64,000 bases of DNA from Pseudorhodobacter sp. MZDSW-24AT (GTDB lineage: Bacteria > Pseudomonadota > Alphaproteobacteria > Rhodobacterales > Rhodobacteraceae), in contig NZ_PGOI01000003.1 of assembly GCF_002794355.1 (NCBI RefSeq), forward strand, positions 124,001 to 188,000. Direction: 5' to 3'. A program made the position numbers and the translations under genes. The notes under the pieces were generated by a model, which was given only the letters and a program-made list of their open reading frames with translations, was not told the origin of the DNA and made no database searches. Each line of letters begins with the position of its first letter. Positions within the stretch are counted from its first letter, which is position 1. Positions 43,760-51,899 of this stretch are shown in pieces.

Positions 43760-44479
43760 ATGACCGAGGCCGTCTTCCGCACGGATGCCTATGCCCAGCA
43801 AATCGCGTCACGGGTGACCGGGCACACCCCCGAGGGGGGGATCTTGGTGGATCGGTCGGTGTTCTATCCGACGGGTGGCGGACAACCGGGCGACAATGGT
43901 TGGGTCGAATGGGCCGGTGGACGCCTGACGATTGCGACCGCGGTCAAGGTTGAGGGGGGGCAGATTGCACTGGTTCCGGCCGAACCCTTGGCATTGCCCC
44001 CGGTCGGCACCGAGCTGTTCCAGCGTCTGGATTGGGCGCGGCGTCACCGGCACATGCGGATGCACACCGCCCTGCACCTTTTGTCGGTGGTCATCCCGCT
44101 GCCCGTGACCGGTGGCCAGATCGGGGCAGAGCGGGGGCGTCTGGATTTTGACATGCCAGATCCGCCAGCCGATCTGGAGCAGCTGACGCGCGCCTTGAAC
44201 GCCCTGATTGGCCGGGATCTGCCCGTGAGCGATGACTGGATCACGGATGCCGAACTGCGTGCCAACCCGGGCTTGGTGAAAACACTGTCGGTGATGCCGC
44301 CCATGGGGCAGGGGCGTGTGCGCTTGGTCAGAATCGGCGCGGGACCGGATCAGGTTGATGTGCAACCCTGTGGCGGGACCCACGTGGCGCGCACCGGAGA
44401 AATCGGGCGCGTCGACATTTCCAAGATCGAGAAAAAAGGGCGACAGAACCGGCGTGTCACCGTGACACTGACGGCCTGA
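43760..44479 (+). CDS. alaX: Alanyl-tRNA editing protein AlaX
   Basis: A 239-residue stand-alone editing domain related to the C-terminal part of alanyl-tRNA synthetase; it removes serine or glycine wrongly attached to tRNA-Ala. The zinc site is HTALH in RMRMHTALHLLSVV together with QPCGGTHVARTGEIG. The GGG segment YPTGGGQPGDNG is present. It is translated right after mscS (3-base gap) and is convergent with the XRE-type regulator gene. Confidence 0.93.
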   Translation: MTEAVFRTDAYAQQIASRVTGHTPEGGILVDRSVFYPTGGGQPGDNGWVEWAGGRLTIATAVKVEGGQIALVPAEPLALPPVGTELFQRLDWARRHRHMRMHTALHLLSVVIPLPVTGGQIGAERGRLDFDMPDPPADLEQLTRALNALIGRDLPVSDDWITDAELRANPGLVKTLSVMPPMGQGRVRLVRIGAGPDQVDVQPCGGTHVARTGEIGRVDISKIEKKGRQNRRVTVTLTA

Positions 44480-44484
44480 GCCGT

Positions 44485-45282
44485 TCAGAGCCTGTCTGGC
44501 ACCCGGTTCAGGGCCGTCTGTATATGCGGCGCGAGCGATTGCAGCGGCTGCGTTCCGCAAGCGCGGGCGGCTGACAGCCGGCTGCTGCAGCTGTTTTCAA
44601 CGCGCTGCATCACGATCGCGGTCAGCCGATTGGCCTCGGGCAGGCGGCGGCGGGTGACGAAGGAGATTCCGCTGTAATAATCGGGCATGGCATCAAGGCC
44701 ATATTCGAAATAGGTCACGTTCATCTGATCGTTATAGGGTGTGCGTGACATCAGCGCGAAACCATCGAATTGCTGGAACAATTGCCCTTCATATCCGGTG
44801 GAGCGTGCATGGCGCTTGGTGCCGCTGCGGATGGCCACATCGTGAATGTCATAGCCTTTCCACAGCTTCTCATTGCCCTTGCGAAAGATCCGCGCCATGC
44901 CGCAATAGGCCCGTTCCGGTTGGCGAAAGGATTTGCGCCAGTAGCGATAAATGCCATCCGGCAGCAGGTAGTGGTCAAAGGGGCGTTTGGTGTCGATGGT
45001 CAGGCGCGCGGGTGCGGGGGCGTCGGAACCAACGGGCTGGGCAGGCGGATCGAGACGGTGGAGCAGGATGTTTGCATCGACGCCGAAATGGGTGCAGATC
45101 CGGAACAGCACATCGGGGCGTGGGAAGGCCGCCCCCGAGAGATAGCGGTTGAATTGCGTGCGGTTGACCCCGATGGTTCGGCACAAGGCGCTGATCGAAG
45201 GCGAGGACTGGGACATCTGGCGCAGATTGTCTCCCAGAATCATCCGGAGGTCTGCCGGGTTGGGTGAGGCGCGTCGTGTCAT
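44485..45282 (-). CDS. XRE-type helix-turn-helix regulator
   Basis: A 265-residue protein. The first 75 residues form a lambda-repressor-like HTH (ISALCRTIGVNRTQFNRYLS, RPDVLFRICTHFGVDANILL). The rest, about 190 residues, is a domain I cannot name with conserved aromatic patches (LLPDGIYRYWRKSF, AYCGMARIFRKGNEKLWKGY), perhaps a ligand sensor. Start ATG 45282 is chosen; a TTG at 45366 would add 28 residues. It is divergent from the small OB-fold-like gene, which it might control. Confidence 0.8.
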   Translation of the reverse strand: MTRRASPNPADLRMILGDNLRQMSQSSPSISALCRTIGVNRTQFNRYLSGAAFPRPDVLFRICTHFGVDANILLHRLDPPAQPVGSDAPAPARLTIDTKRPFDHYLLPDGIYRYWRKSFRQPERAYCGMARIFRKGNEKLWKGYDIHDVAIRSGTKRHARSTGYEGQLFQQFDGFALMSRTPYNDQMNVTYFEYGLDAMPDYYSGISFVTRRRLPEANRLTAIVMQRVENSCSSRLSAARACGTQPLQSLAPHIQTALNRVPDRL

Positions 45283-45487
45283 CTGGTGATCCGGTCCTGC
45301 GCTGAACCCGCGATCGTCACAACAGCGGGACGCGAAATTGATGCCAAAGCGCGTCACGTCCTGCAAGTCTTGATGTTGTTCAGCGTCAGCGCTGACACAG
45401 AAGATGCACTGTTTGCAAGTCGGTCAGAGGCCTAGATTTCAAGGGCCGGGCCTGCGGGGGCGCGCCCGGAATAGGGGAGAGAGTCGG

Positions 45488-45796
45488 ATGCTCATGCAGG
45501 GCGTTGTGATCTGGTATTCTCGTCAAGATTTCCGCGCCATCATCTGGTGCGATGATTCCCGGGATCTGGGACTGGCACGCGGGCCGACCGCTTGGCGCAA
45601 TCCGATGATCGAAGTCGAAGTCGGGGATGCAGTGGCGTTTCGGGCCGAAAAGCGGGGGGGCGAGCGCCAGTGTCGGGACATTCACCTGATCGAGACGCAG
45701 GCAGCTCCATCCTTGACCGCAACGATGCTGACCAAAATGCATCCCGTGCCGGTTTCCCGAATTCCCCTCTTGCATCTTTGTTCCAGTCGCGATTAA
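45488..45796 (+). CDS. Small OB-fold-like (cold-shock-like) protein, function unknown
   Basis: A 102-residue protein with a strong GGGGAGAG site before its ATG. Residues 3-60 have the rhythm of a cold-shock domain: GVVIWYSRQDFRAIIWCDD at the start and VEVGDAVAFRAEKRGGERQC near the end, comparable to the closing strands of CspA. The aromatic RNP motifs of true cold-shock proteins are not complete, so nucleic-acid binding is only possible. It ends 11 bases before the tRNA-Ser gene. The C-terminal 30 residues look disordered. Confidence 0.55.
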   Translation: MLMQGVVIWYSRQDFRAIIWCDDSRDLGLARGPTAWRNPMIEVEVGDAVAFRAEKRGGERQCRDIHLIETQAAPSLTATMLTKMHPVPVSRIPLLHLCSSRD

Positions 45797-45807
45797 GACA
45801 CCGCCAC

Positions 45808-45897
45808 GGACAGTTGGCCGAGTGGTCGAAGGCGCACGCCTGGAAAGTGTGTAGGCGGGGAACCGTCTCGAGGGTTCGAATCCCTCACTGTCCGCCA
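45808..45897 (+). tRNA. tRNA-Ser (anticodon GGA)
   Basis: A 90-base class II tRNA. The acceptor stem is GGACAGT / ACTGTCC with discriminator G and encoded CCA at the end. The D arm is TGGCCGAGTGGTCGAAGGC; the anticodon loop CTGGAAA has GGA at 45842-45844; a long variable arm (GCGGGGAACCGTC) is typical of serine; the T arm is GGGTTCGAATCCC. Confidence 0.97.
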
Positions 45898-46258
45898 TTA
45901 TCCTTGAAAACAATTGCGTTTCTTTTCTGCACAGGGGAATGGCCTGCCGTGAGGGACGTGCTGTGGCGTGGCTTCGCTCTGACGCGCGTGGTGTGCGGGG
46001 AACGCGTGCTGGTTGATTTCTTCTGGGGTCATTCCGTGACGTGTCTTCATTCAACGGGAACTCGGTCGCGCGAGGCATCGACGTGTTGGCCTGTGACAGA
46101 GCGGGGCGGTGCGAAAGCCCGGGGCGGTTTTAAGGCGTGAACGCGGCTTGCCGACCCGGAGGTGTTGCGAGCCTGCGGTGTGGATGTGGTTGCACCGCAA
46201 GCGCAGGCTTTAAAGGCGGCTTGGCATCGGCTTTGGGGGCGAAGACGGCGCCTGAGCG
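45898..46258. other. 361-bp region between tRNA-Ser and lacI without a clear gene
   Basis: No open frame with a ribosome site or familiar protein. It contains a nested inverted repeat at 46171-46208 (GCCTGCG / CGCAGGC around GCGGTG / CACCGC), which may end the lacI transcript. No direct repeat of the tRNA 3' end was found in the window, so there is no sign of an integrated island. Confidence 0.45.
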
Positions 46259-47326
46259 TCAACCTGCGTTTTGCGGCAATCGGTCGGGTGCCGGGCCGCA
46301 AGACTGACGTTCCACGAGGCGGCAGGCCAGTTCTATGCGGCGGGCGGGCATGTGGGTGCCCAAGGTCAGGTCGCGCAGCAGATCGACAGCGGCGGCGCCG
46401 ATGTGTTGCATCGGAATTTCCAAGGCGGTCAAAGGCGGAGAGAAGAAGGCGCCCTGTGCAAGACCATCCATGCCCAGCACCGAGACATCCTGTGGCACCG
46501 CAATTCCCAAAGTGGCAAGGCCCTGCAGCGCGCCCAAGGCAAGGCTGTCGCTGGCGCAGAGAACGGCGGTAAAATCCAACCCTTTGGAGTCGACACGCTT
46601 TCGCAAGGCCTCGGATGCGCGGTCGGGGAGCCAGTCGGAGAGATCGATCTGAAGCTGTGGGTCTAGGACAGCGCCGCCCGCCGTCATGCGGTCCCGCCAG
46701 CCTTCGACCCGCCGCTCGATTGTGCGGCGGCCACGGTGGCTGAGGAAGAGAATGCGGCGATGGCCAAGCCGCATCAGGTAATCGGTGGCCATGGCGGCGG
46801 CAGCACGGTTGGAAGGTGCCACAGACGACAGCCGCATCAGCGGATCGTCCCCATTCACCAGCACCACCGGCTTGGGAAAGTGCCGGGCGGCGGCAAGCAT
46901 GTCTTCGTCATCCAGCGTCAGGAACAACAGACCCGCGACACGGGGATCGGCTGCCGCTTCGGCAAGCGCCTCACGTTCTTGCGCGGTGGAGGTGATGGCT
47001 TGGGTCACCAGTTCAGCCCGCAAGAGGCGCACCCGCTCTTCGATGCCCTGCATCACATTCAGGGTGAATTGGCTGCGGGCGTAATCCTCCATCGCGGCAG
47101 GGCTGGCGAGGATCAGAAGGCGTTGGCCTGCGAGGGTGGAGGGCAGGGTGTAGCGGAACTCCTGCGCCTTGCGCTGGATCTTTTCGACGAGTTCGGGGCG
47201 GACCCCCGGCGCACCGGAGAGCGCGCGCGAGACAGTGGCCACGGAGACGCCGCAGGCGGTTGCCAGATCATCGAGGCGTATTCTGCGGCTGGGCTTGCCG
47301 CTTTTGCCAGAGGGAACAGTGCGCAT
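46259..47326 (-). CDS. LacI family transcriptional regulator of the uronide locus
   Basis: A 355-residue regulator. The HTH is RLDDLATACGVSVATVSRAL followed by the GAPGVRPELVEKIQ hinge region, then a sugar-sensing domain of the PBP type. The ATG at 47326 has an AGGAAAG site; a TTG start at 47362 is less likely. It is divergent from the GH105 gene, whose upstream region contains two inverted repeats. It most likely represses the GH105-kduI-transporter operon and responds to a uronide intermediate. Confidence 0.92.
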   Translation of the reverse strand: MRTVPSGKSGKPSRRIRLDDLATACGVSVATVSRALSGAPGVRPELVEKIQRKAQEFRYTLPSTLAGQRLLILASPAAMEDYARSQFTLNVMQGIEERVRLLRAELVTQAITSTAQEREALAEAAADPRVAGLLFLTLDDEDMLAAARHFPKPVVLVNGDDPLMRLSSVAPSNRAAAAMATDYLMRLGHRRILFLSHRGRRTIERRVEGWRDRMTAGGAVLDPQLQIDLSDWLPDRASEALRKRVDSKGLDFTAVLCASDSLALGALQGLATLGIAVPQDVSVLGMDGLAQGAFFSPPLTALEIPMQHIGAAAVDLLRDLTLGTHMPARRIELACRLVERQSCGPAPDRLPQNAG

Positions 47327-47356
47327 GAGAGGGGCTTTCCTGAATGACGTTTCATT

Positions 47357-47393
47357 CTGCAAAAAACTTTCATCTTGTGCAAATTTTTTGCAG
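47357..47393. promoter_or_regulatory. Inverted repeat between lacI and GH105 genes
   Basis: CTGCAAAAAA and TTTTTTGCAG, perfect 10-bp arms 17 bases apart. It may hold two regulator half-sites or a promoter-overlapping operator. Confidence 0.5.
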
Positions 47394-47401
47394 TGCCATG
47401 A

Positions 47402-47418
47402 TTTGAGAACGGCTCAAA
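47402..47418. promoter_or_regulatory. Possible LacI operator before GH105
   Basis: TTTGAG-AACGG-CTCAAA, 6-bp arms around 5 bases, 21 bases before the GH105 start. Confidence 0.45.
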
Positions 47419-47439
47419 AAGCGGGCTCAAGGGGGGAAG

Positions 47440-48540
47440 ATGCGACCACAGGCGGACCTGATCCGGCAGAAGCTGGGGCAATTGGTGCGGGGTTTGACCG
47501 ACCTGCGCCATGAAGGCCAGTTTGACGAGCCCAATCTTGACGGGACGGCAGGGGATTACATCAGCTTTGACAGTTGGGAATGGCCTCAGGGCGTGGGGCT
47601 GTATGGGCTGGCGCAGCTGTGGCGGCGGCATCGTGACCCCGCGCTGCAAGCGTTGCTGGAAGCGTGGTATGCACGGCAGTTGGACCAAGGTTTGCCTGCG
47701 CTGAACATCAACACCACGGCGCCGATGCTGGCCTTGTCGCTTTTGTGGGGCGAGACGAGAGATCCGCGCTGGCAACCTGTGCTGGACGATTGGGCGAACC
47801 GCTTGATGCGCGATGCGCCACGCACCACCGAGGGCGGCTTTCAGCATGACGTGTCTGACAAGATGAACCCGGGGGAGTTGTGGGATGACACGCTGTTCAT
47901 GGCGGGCCTGTTTCTGGCGCGCTATGGGCAGGCTTCGGGGCGGCAGGAGCTGGTGGATGAGGCGATCCGGCAGTTTCTGGTGCATGCCCGCTATCTGTCA
48001 GATCCCCAGACGGGGCTGTGGTTCCATGGCTGGACCTTTGAGGGGAGGCATAATTTTGCCCGTGCCCGCTGGGCGCGCGGCAATGCGTGGGTCACGGCCT
48101 GCATTCTGGATTTGTTCGAGATTCCGGGCCTGCCGGGCTCCGTGCGGCTTTACCTGACCGAGGTGCTGCGTGCGCAGGTGGAGGCTTTGTTGCCGTTGCA
48201 GACCCCATCGGGTGCGTGGCGCACTTTGCTGGACGATCCCACCAGCTATGAAGAGATCAGCGCGACGGCGGGTTTTGCCTATGGGCTGCTGAAGGCGGCC
48301 GGGCAGGGCATCGGCGGCGCCGATTGGGCCGAGGCCGGATGGCGGGGCGTGGCGGCAGTCTTGGCCAACATCGACGCTGCGGGCACCGTGCAGAACGTGT
48401 CTTATGGCACGCGCATGGGGCCGGACTTGCAGTTTTACCGCGATATTCCGCTGCAGCCGACAGGATACGGGCAGGCCTTGGCGATCCTGTGTCTGGTGGA
48501 GGCAGAAGGCCAGTTGGACGCAAAAGGAGCGGCGGCATGA
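47440..48540 (+). CDS. Glycoside hydrolase family 105, unsaturated uronyl hydrolase
   Basis: A 366-residue cytoplasmic (alpha/alpha)6 enzyme that removes the 4,5-unsaturated uronic acid from the non-reducing end of oligosaccharides left by pectate or rhamnogalacturonan lyases. Family traits are WEWPQGVGLYGLAQLWRR, the catalytic Asp in ELWDDTLFMAGLFLARYG, GLWFHGW and ARWARGNAWVTACIL. It lacks a signal peptide, so it acts after uptake. Its stop codon overlaps the kduI start. Confidence 0.9.
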   Translation: MRPQADLIRQKLGQLVRGLTDLRHEGQFDEPNLDGTAGDYISFDSWEWPQGVGLYGLAQLWRRHRDPALQALLEAWYARQLDQGLPALNINTTAPMLALSLLWGETRDPRWQPVLDDWANRLMRDAPRTTEGGFQHDVSDKMNPGELWDDTLFMAGLFLARYGQASGRQELVDEAIRQFLVHARYLSDPQTGLWFHGWTFEGRHNFARARWARGNAWVTACILDLFEIPGLPGSVRLYLTEVLRAQVEALLPLQTPSGAWRTLLDDPTSYEEISATAGFAYGLLKAAGQGIGGADWAEAGWRGVAAVLANIDAAGTVQNVSYGTRMGPDLQFYRDIPLQPTGYGQALAILCLVEAEGQLDAKGAAA

Positions 48541-49370
48541 TGGATGTGCGCTATGGCGGCAATCCCGCCGATGTGATGACCGCCACCACCGATCGCTTGC
48601 GCGCCGATTACATGGTGGAAGGGGCCTTTACGCCCGGTGCCTTGCGGCTGACCTATACCCATGTGGACCGGATGATCTTGGGCGGCGCGGTGCCGACCGA
48701 TGCGCCGCTGAGCTTTGGCGATGGGGCTGAACTGGGCACGGCGTTTTTCTTTTCCGACCGCGAGGGCGGCTTGGCCAATCTGGGCGGGCCGGGCGTGGTG
48801 GTGGTGGATGGCACCGACTATGCGATGGAGAACCGCGATATCCTGTATATCGGTCGCGGGGCGCAGCGGGTGGAGATGCGCAGCGTGGACGCCGCGCATC
48901 CGGCGTGGTTTTACCTGAATTCGGTGCCTGCGGGCGCAGATCACCCCACCCGGCTGATCCGCCGCGATCAGGCCAAGCACATCACTTTGGGGGACCCGGC
49001 CAAGGCGAATGTGCGCAGTCTTGCGATGTATATCCACCCCGAGGTCTCGCCTTCATGCCTTTTGCTTATGGGCATCACCGATCCGGCCCCGGGAAGCATC
49101 TGGAACACGATGCCGCCGCATCTGCATGAACGCCGCATGGAGGCCTATTGTTATTTCGACATGGGCGCCGAGGATCGCGTGATGCATTTCATGGGCCGCC
49201 CGGACGCCACGCGGCATATGGTGATTGCCAATGGCGATATGGTGCTGTCCCCGGCATGGTCCATTCACATGGGGGCGGGCACCGGGCCCTATGCCTTTGT
49301 CTGGGGCATGACCGGCGAAAATCAGGCCTATACCGACTTTACCCCCGTTCCCATCTCTTCGCTTAGGTAA
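48537..49370 (+). CDS. kduI: 5-dehydro-4-deoxy-D-glucuronate isomerase
   Basis: A 277-residue cupin-like enzyme isomerising the keto-uronate released from unsaturated uronides to 3-deoxy-D-glycero-2,5-hexodiulosonate. Visible are LTYTHVDRMILGGAVP, FFFSDREGG and the zinc site in NTMPPHLHERRMEAYCYF, with a later His in WSIHMGAGTGPYAFVWGM. Length and sequence are those of KduI. Translation is coupled to GH105 (ATGA). The next enzyme of the route, KduD, is not in the window. Confidence 0.95.
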   Translation: MMDVRYGGNPADVMTATTDRLRADYMVEGAFTPGALRLTYTHVDRMILGGAVPTDAPLSFGDGAELGTAFFFSDREGGLANLGGPGVVVVDGTDYAMENRDILYIGRGAQRVEMRSVDAAHPAWFYLNSVPAGADHPTRLIRRDQAKHITLGDPAKANVRSLAMYIHPEVSPSCLLLMGITDPAPGSIWNTMPPHLHERRMEAYCYFDMGAEDRVMHFMGRPDATRHMVIANGDMVLSPAWSIHMGAGTGPYAFVWGMTGENQAYTDFTPVPISSLR

Positions 49371-49379
49371 GCATCTGAC

Positions 49380-51854
49380 ATGCAAGGCTTTCTGTCCCAT
49401 CCCCTGACTTCTGGCGCGGCCCTTGGCTATTGGCGTCTGGGCTCCACGCTTGAGGCGCGCTTCGATTTGCCCGACATGCCCATGAAGGGGGAGATGGACC
49501 CGTTCTTTTTTCTGACCAAGGACAAGAACTTCATCCCGCATGAATATCCCTGCCGCACCCAGTTTGCGGCGGATCGCCGGGATCAGCGGCCCGACGTGAC
49601 TGGGCGCTTTGAAGGGGCGCGGAACTGGTTGCCTTTCGGCTCGCCCCGGTTGGATTTGTCGGGATTCTGGTTCCGGCCGACCCATATTGCGACTTGGGCG
49701 GAGACGGTGATCCGGACCAAAGCGGCAGGCACGGCGCGGCTGCGACTGCGCACCTGTGGTGGCGCAGTGCTGTTTGTGAACGGCACGGAAGTGGGCTGGA
49801 TGGCGCCCTATAAGCGCAATGCCGAAACCTCGGCCGAATTTCAGGTCGCACTGCACGCGGGCGATAACGCGGTGCAGGTGTTCTTTGACGATCTGGCTGA
49901 GCGGGATGCGCGCTATTACATCCAGCTGGATTGGGTGGAGGGGCCAGAGGCCGAGGCGGGTATTCCCACCGCCTGCACCACGGAGCGTGCCCGTGCGATG
50001 GAGACGGCGCTGGCCACCATGCACTTTGACCAACCTGCCTATACCGGCGGTGAGGTGTCTTTGGTGCTGCCGCAACCGATGCCGATGGCTGTGGAGGTGG
50101 CGATCCGGGTCGAGGGCGATTTCATGTCGCATCATCCGGCGGCGTTGCACCGCAAGCTGGACGCGGGGGCGGCGCGTTTGGTCATAGACCGCGCAGAGAA
50201 CTTGCCGGGCGATTTTCGACATTTCATTCCCACGCTGACGGCCGATGGCTTTGCCGCCACCCGCACTTTCGGGGTGGAGGTATGTGATCTGGCCGCACAA
50301 GGCACGGCGCCTGCGACCTTGGAGTCGCGGATTGACGAGGCGCTGACATGGGTGGCCACGCGGGCCGAGCCTGACACGGTGGCGGCACTGGCACGGCTGG
50401 CGCAGGGGCTGTCTGGCCCTGAAACCGAAGCGATGATCGACGCGACCCTCCCCGCGATCGAGGATTGCTGGGATTGCGCCGATTTCGCGCTGGTGCCGCT
50501 GCTTTGGGGGCGCACCCGGTTTGGGCATTTGCTGTCTGACCGGGTGCGCGACCGGATTGACGCGGCCATTCTGGGCTATCGTTACTGGATGGACGAGCCG
50601 GGCAACGACGTGCAGTGGTATTTCAGCGAAAACCACGCGCTGCTGTTTCACACCTCGGCCTATCTGGCGGGGCATTTGTTGCCCGAAGCCACCTTCCGCC
50701 GGTCGGGGCGCACAGGCGCCGAACAATCGGCAGTGGGGCGCGACAGGGTGCGGGCCTGGCTTGACCATTTCGAGGCATGGGAGATGGCCGAGTTCAACTC
50801 GGCCCCCTATTTCCCGATTGATCTGAAGGGTTTGACTGCGCTTTACGCGCTTTCCCCCGATGCCGACATCCGCGACCGCGCAGGCCGCGCCGTCGTGCGG
50901 CTGGTCGAGGTGGTCGCCAATTCGGCGCATCATGGGGTGATCACGGCGGCGCAGGGGCGCAGCTATGAGCACACTTTGCGCGCCGGGCGCACGCTGGAGC
51001 TTTCGGCCATCACCCGGATGCTGTGGGGCATGGGCAGTTTTGGCGCACGGTTCCACTGCCTGCCGGGCCTTGCCTTGGCGCTGCGGGACCACGGGCTTGA
51101 ACTGGATGCCGCGCTGTCCGAACGGGCGAGCCTGCAGTCCGGGGAGCAGGAATGGGCGTTTGCGCAAGGCGAAGGGTGCTTTGCCGCGCTGTATCATGCC
51201 AAGACCCGCGATTGGGCGATGGGGTCGGCGGCGGCCTATCGCTGGTTCGACTGGGGCTATCAGGAGACCTTGCTGCATGCGCGCATGGGCACCGATCCCG
51301 ATGCGCAAATCTGGATCAATCATCCGGGCGAGGTCATCCATTCGGGCTACGGACGCCCGTCCTATTGGGGCGGATCGGCTTCGGTGCCGCGCGTGCAGCA
51401 ATACCGTGGTCTGGCCTTGGTCTGGTTTGACGGTCAACCCGAGCAGCCCGATTTCACCCATTGCTGGTTTCCGGGACTTGCGTTTGATTACAGTCTGTTG
51501 AAAGGTGATCTTGCAGCGGCGACTGCAGGAGAAGGAGGCCTGTTGATCCGTGCGTCGGGTCCGCTGGAGATGGTGGCCGAAGGGCCGACGGCGGGCTGCG
51601 AGTTGCGACTGGCAGGGCGACAAGGCTGGTGGATCGTGCGGATGGGCCGCGCTGCGCAGGGGCTGGACGCTTACGTAACGCAATATGCGAAACTTACCCC
51701 TGACGCCTTGGCCGATGCCCGTGCTACGGTCACGGTGGAAGATCCAGACTACGGCCCGGTCATGTTCCATGCCGATGGCCGGATTGAGGCAGAGGGGCGC
51801 ACAGTCAACCCGAAGGAATGGACGGTCGCAGGGCACAGAACCCTGCACCGCTGA
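49380..51854 (+). CDS. Unassigned 824-residue cytoplasmic protein of the uronide locus, probable carbohydrate-active enzyme
   Basis: I do not recognise the family. There is no signal peptide, so it should act in the cytoplasm. Residues about 85-200 look like a beta-sandwich carbohydrate module (LSGFWFRPTHIATWAET, RLRLRTCGGAVLFVNGTEVG, NAVQVFFDDLAERDARYY), as found before the barrel in rhamnosidases. Residues about 310-660 are helical with repeated pairs suggesting an (alpha/alpha)n toroid: NDVQWYFSENHALLFHTSAY, YFPIDLKGLTALYAL, QGRSYEHTLRAGRTLEL, WFDWGYQETLLHARMG. A beta-rich end (700-824) follows. This three-part plan resembles polysaccharide lyases and GH families with toroid domains. It lies between kduI (9-base gap) and the transporter, so a role in cutting the imported oligosaccharide is likely. 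Confidence 0.7.
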   Translation: MQGFLSHPLTSGAALGYWRLGSTLEARFDLPDMPMKGEMDPFFFLTKDKNFIPHEYPCRTQFAADRRDQRPDVTGRFEGARNWLPFGSPRLDLSGFWFRPTHIATWAETVIRTKAAGTARLRLRTCGGAVLFVNGTEVGWMAPYKRNAETSAEFQVALHAGDNAVQVFFDDLAERDARYYIQLDWVEGPEAEAGIPTACTTERARAMETALATMHFDQPAYTGGEVSLVLPQPMPMAVEVAIRVEGDFMSHHPAALHRKLDAGAARLVIDRAENLPGDFRHFIPTLTADGFAATRTFGVEVCDLAAQGTAPATLESRIDEALTWVATRAEPDTVAALARLAQGLSGPETEAMIDATLPAIEDCWDCADFALVPLLWGRTRFGHLLSDRVRDRIDAAILGYRYWMDEPGNDVQWYFSENHALLFHTSAYLAGHLLPEATFRRSGRTGAEQSAVGRDRVRAWLDHFEAWEMAEFNSAPYFPIDLKGLTALYALSPDADIRDRAGRAVVRLVEVVANSAHHGVITAAQGRSYEHTLRAGRTLELSAITRMLWGMGSFGARFHCLPGLALALRDHGLELDAALSERASLQSGEQEWAFAQGEGCFAALYHAKTRDWAMGSAAAYRWFDWGYQETLLHARMGTDPDAQIWINHPGEVIHSGYGRPSYWGGSASVPRVQQYRGLALVWFDGQPEQPDFTHCWFPGLAFDYSLLKGDLAAATAGEGGLLIRASGPLEMVAEGPTAGCELRLAGRQGWWIVRMGRAAQGLDAYVTQYAKLTPDALADARATVTVEDPDYGPVMFHADGRIEAEGRTVNPKEWTVAGHRTLHR

Positions 51855-51858
51855 AGAC

Positions 51859-51879
51859 GCCCCGGCGGGAGGCCGGGGC
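51859..51879 (+). other. Hairpin upstream of the second binding protein gene
   Basis: An 8-bp perfect stem GCCCCGGC / GCCGGGGC with a 5-base loop, no T-run. It may protect the downstream binding-protein message or mark a processing site. Confidence 0.6.
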
Positions 51880-51899
51880 ACAATGGAGGAGGAAAACAC

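Noticed and set aside
45808-46258. tRNA-Ser as an integration site with the uronide locus as a genomic island.
   Set aside because: No integrase, no repeat of the tRNA 3' end and no visible change in base composition.
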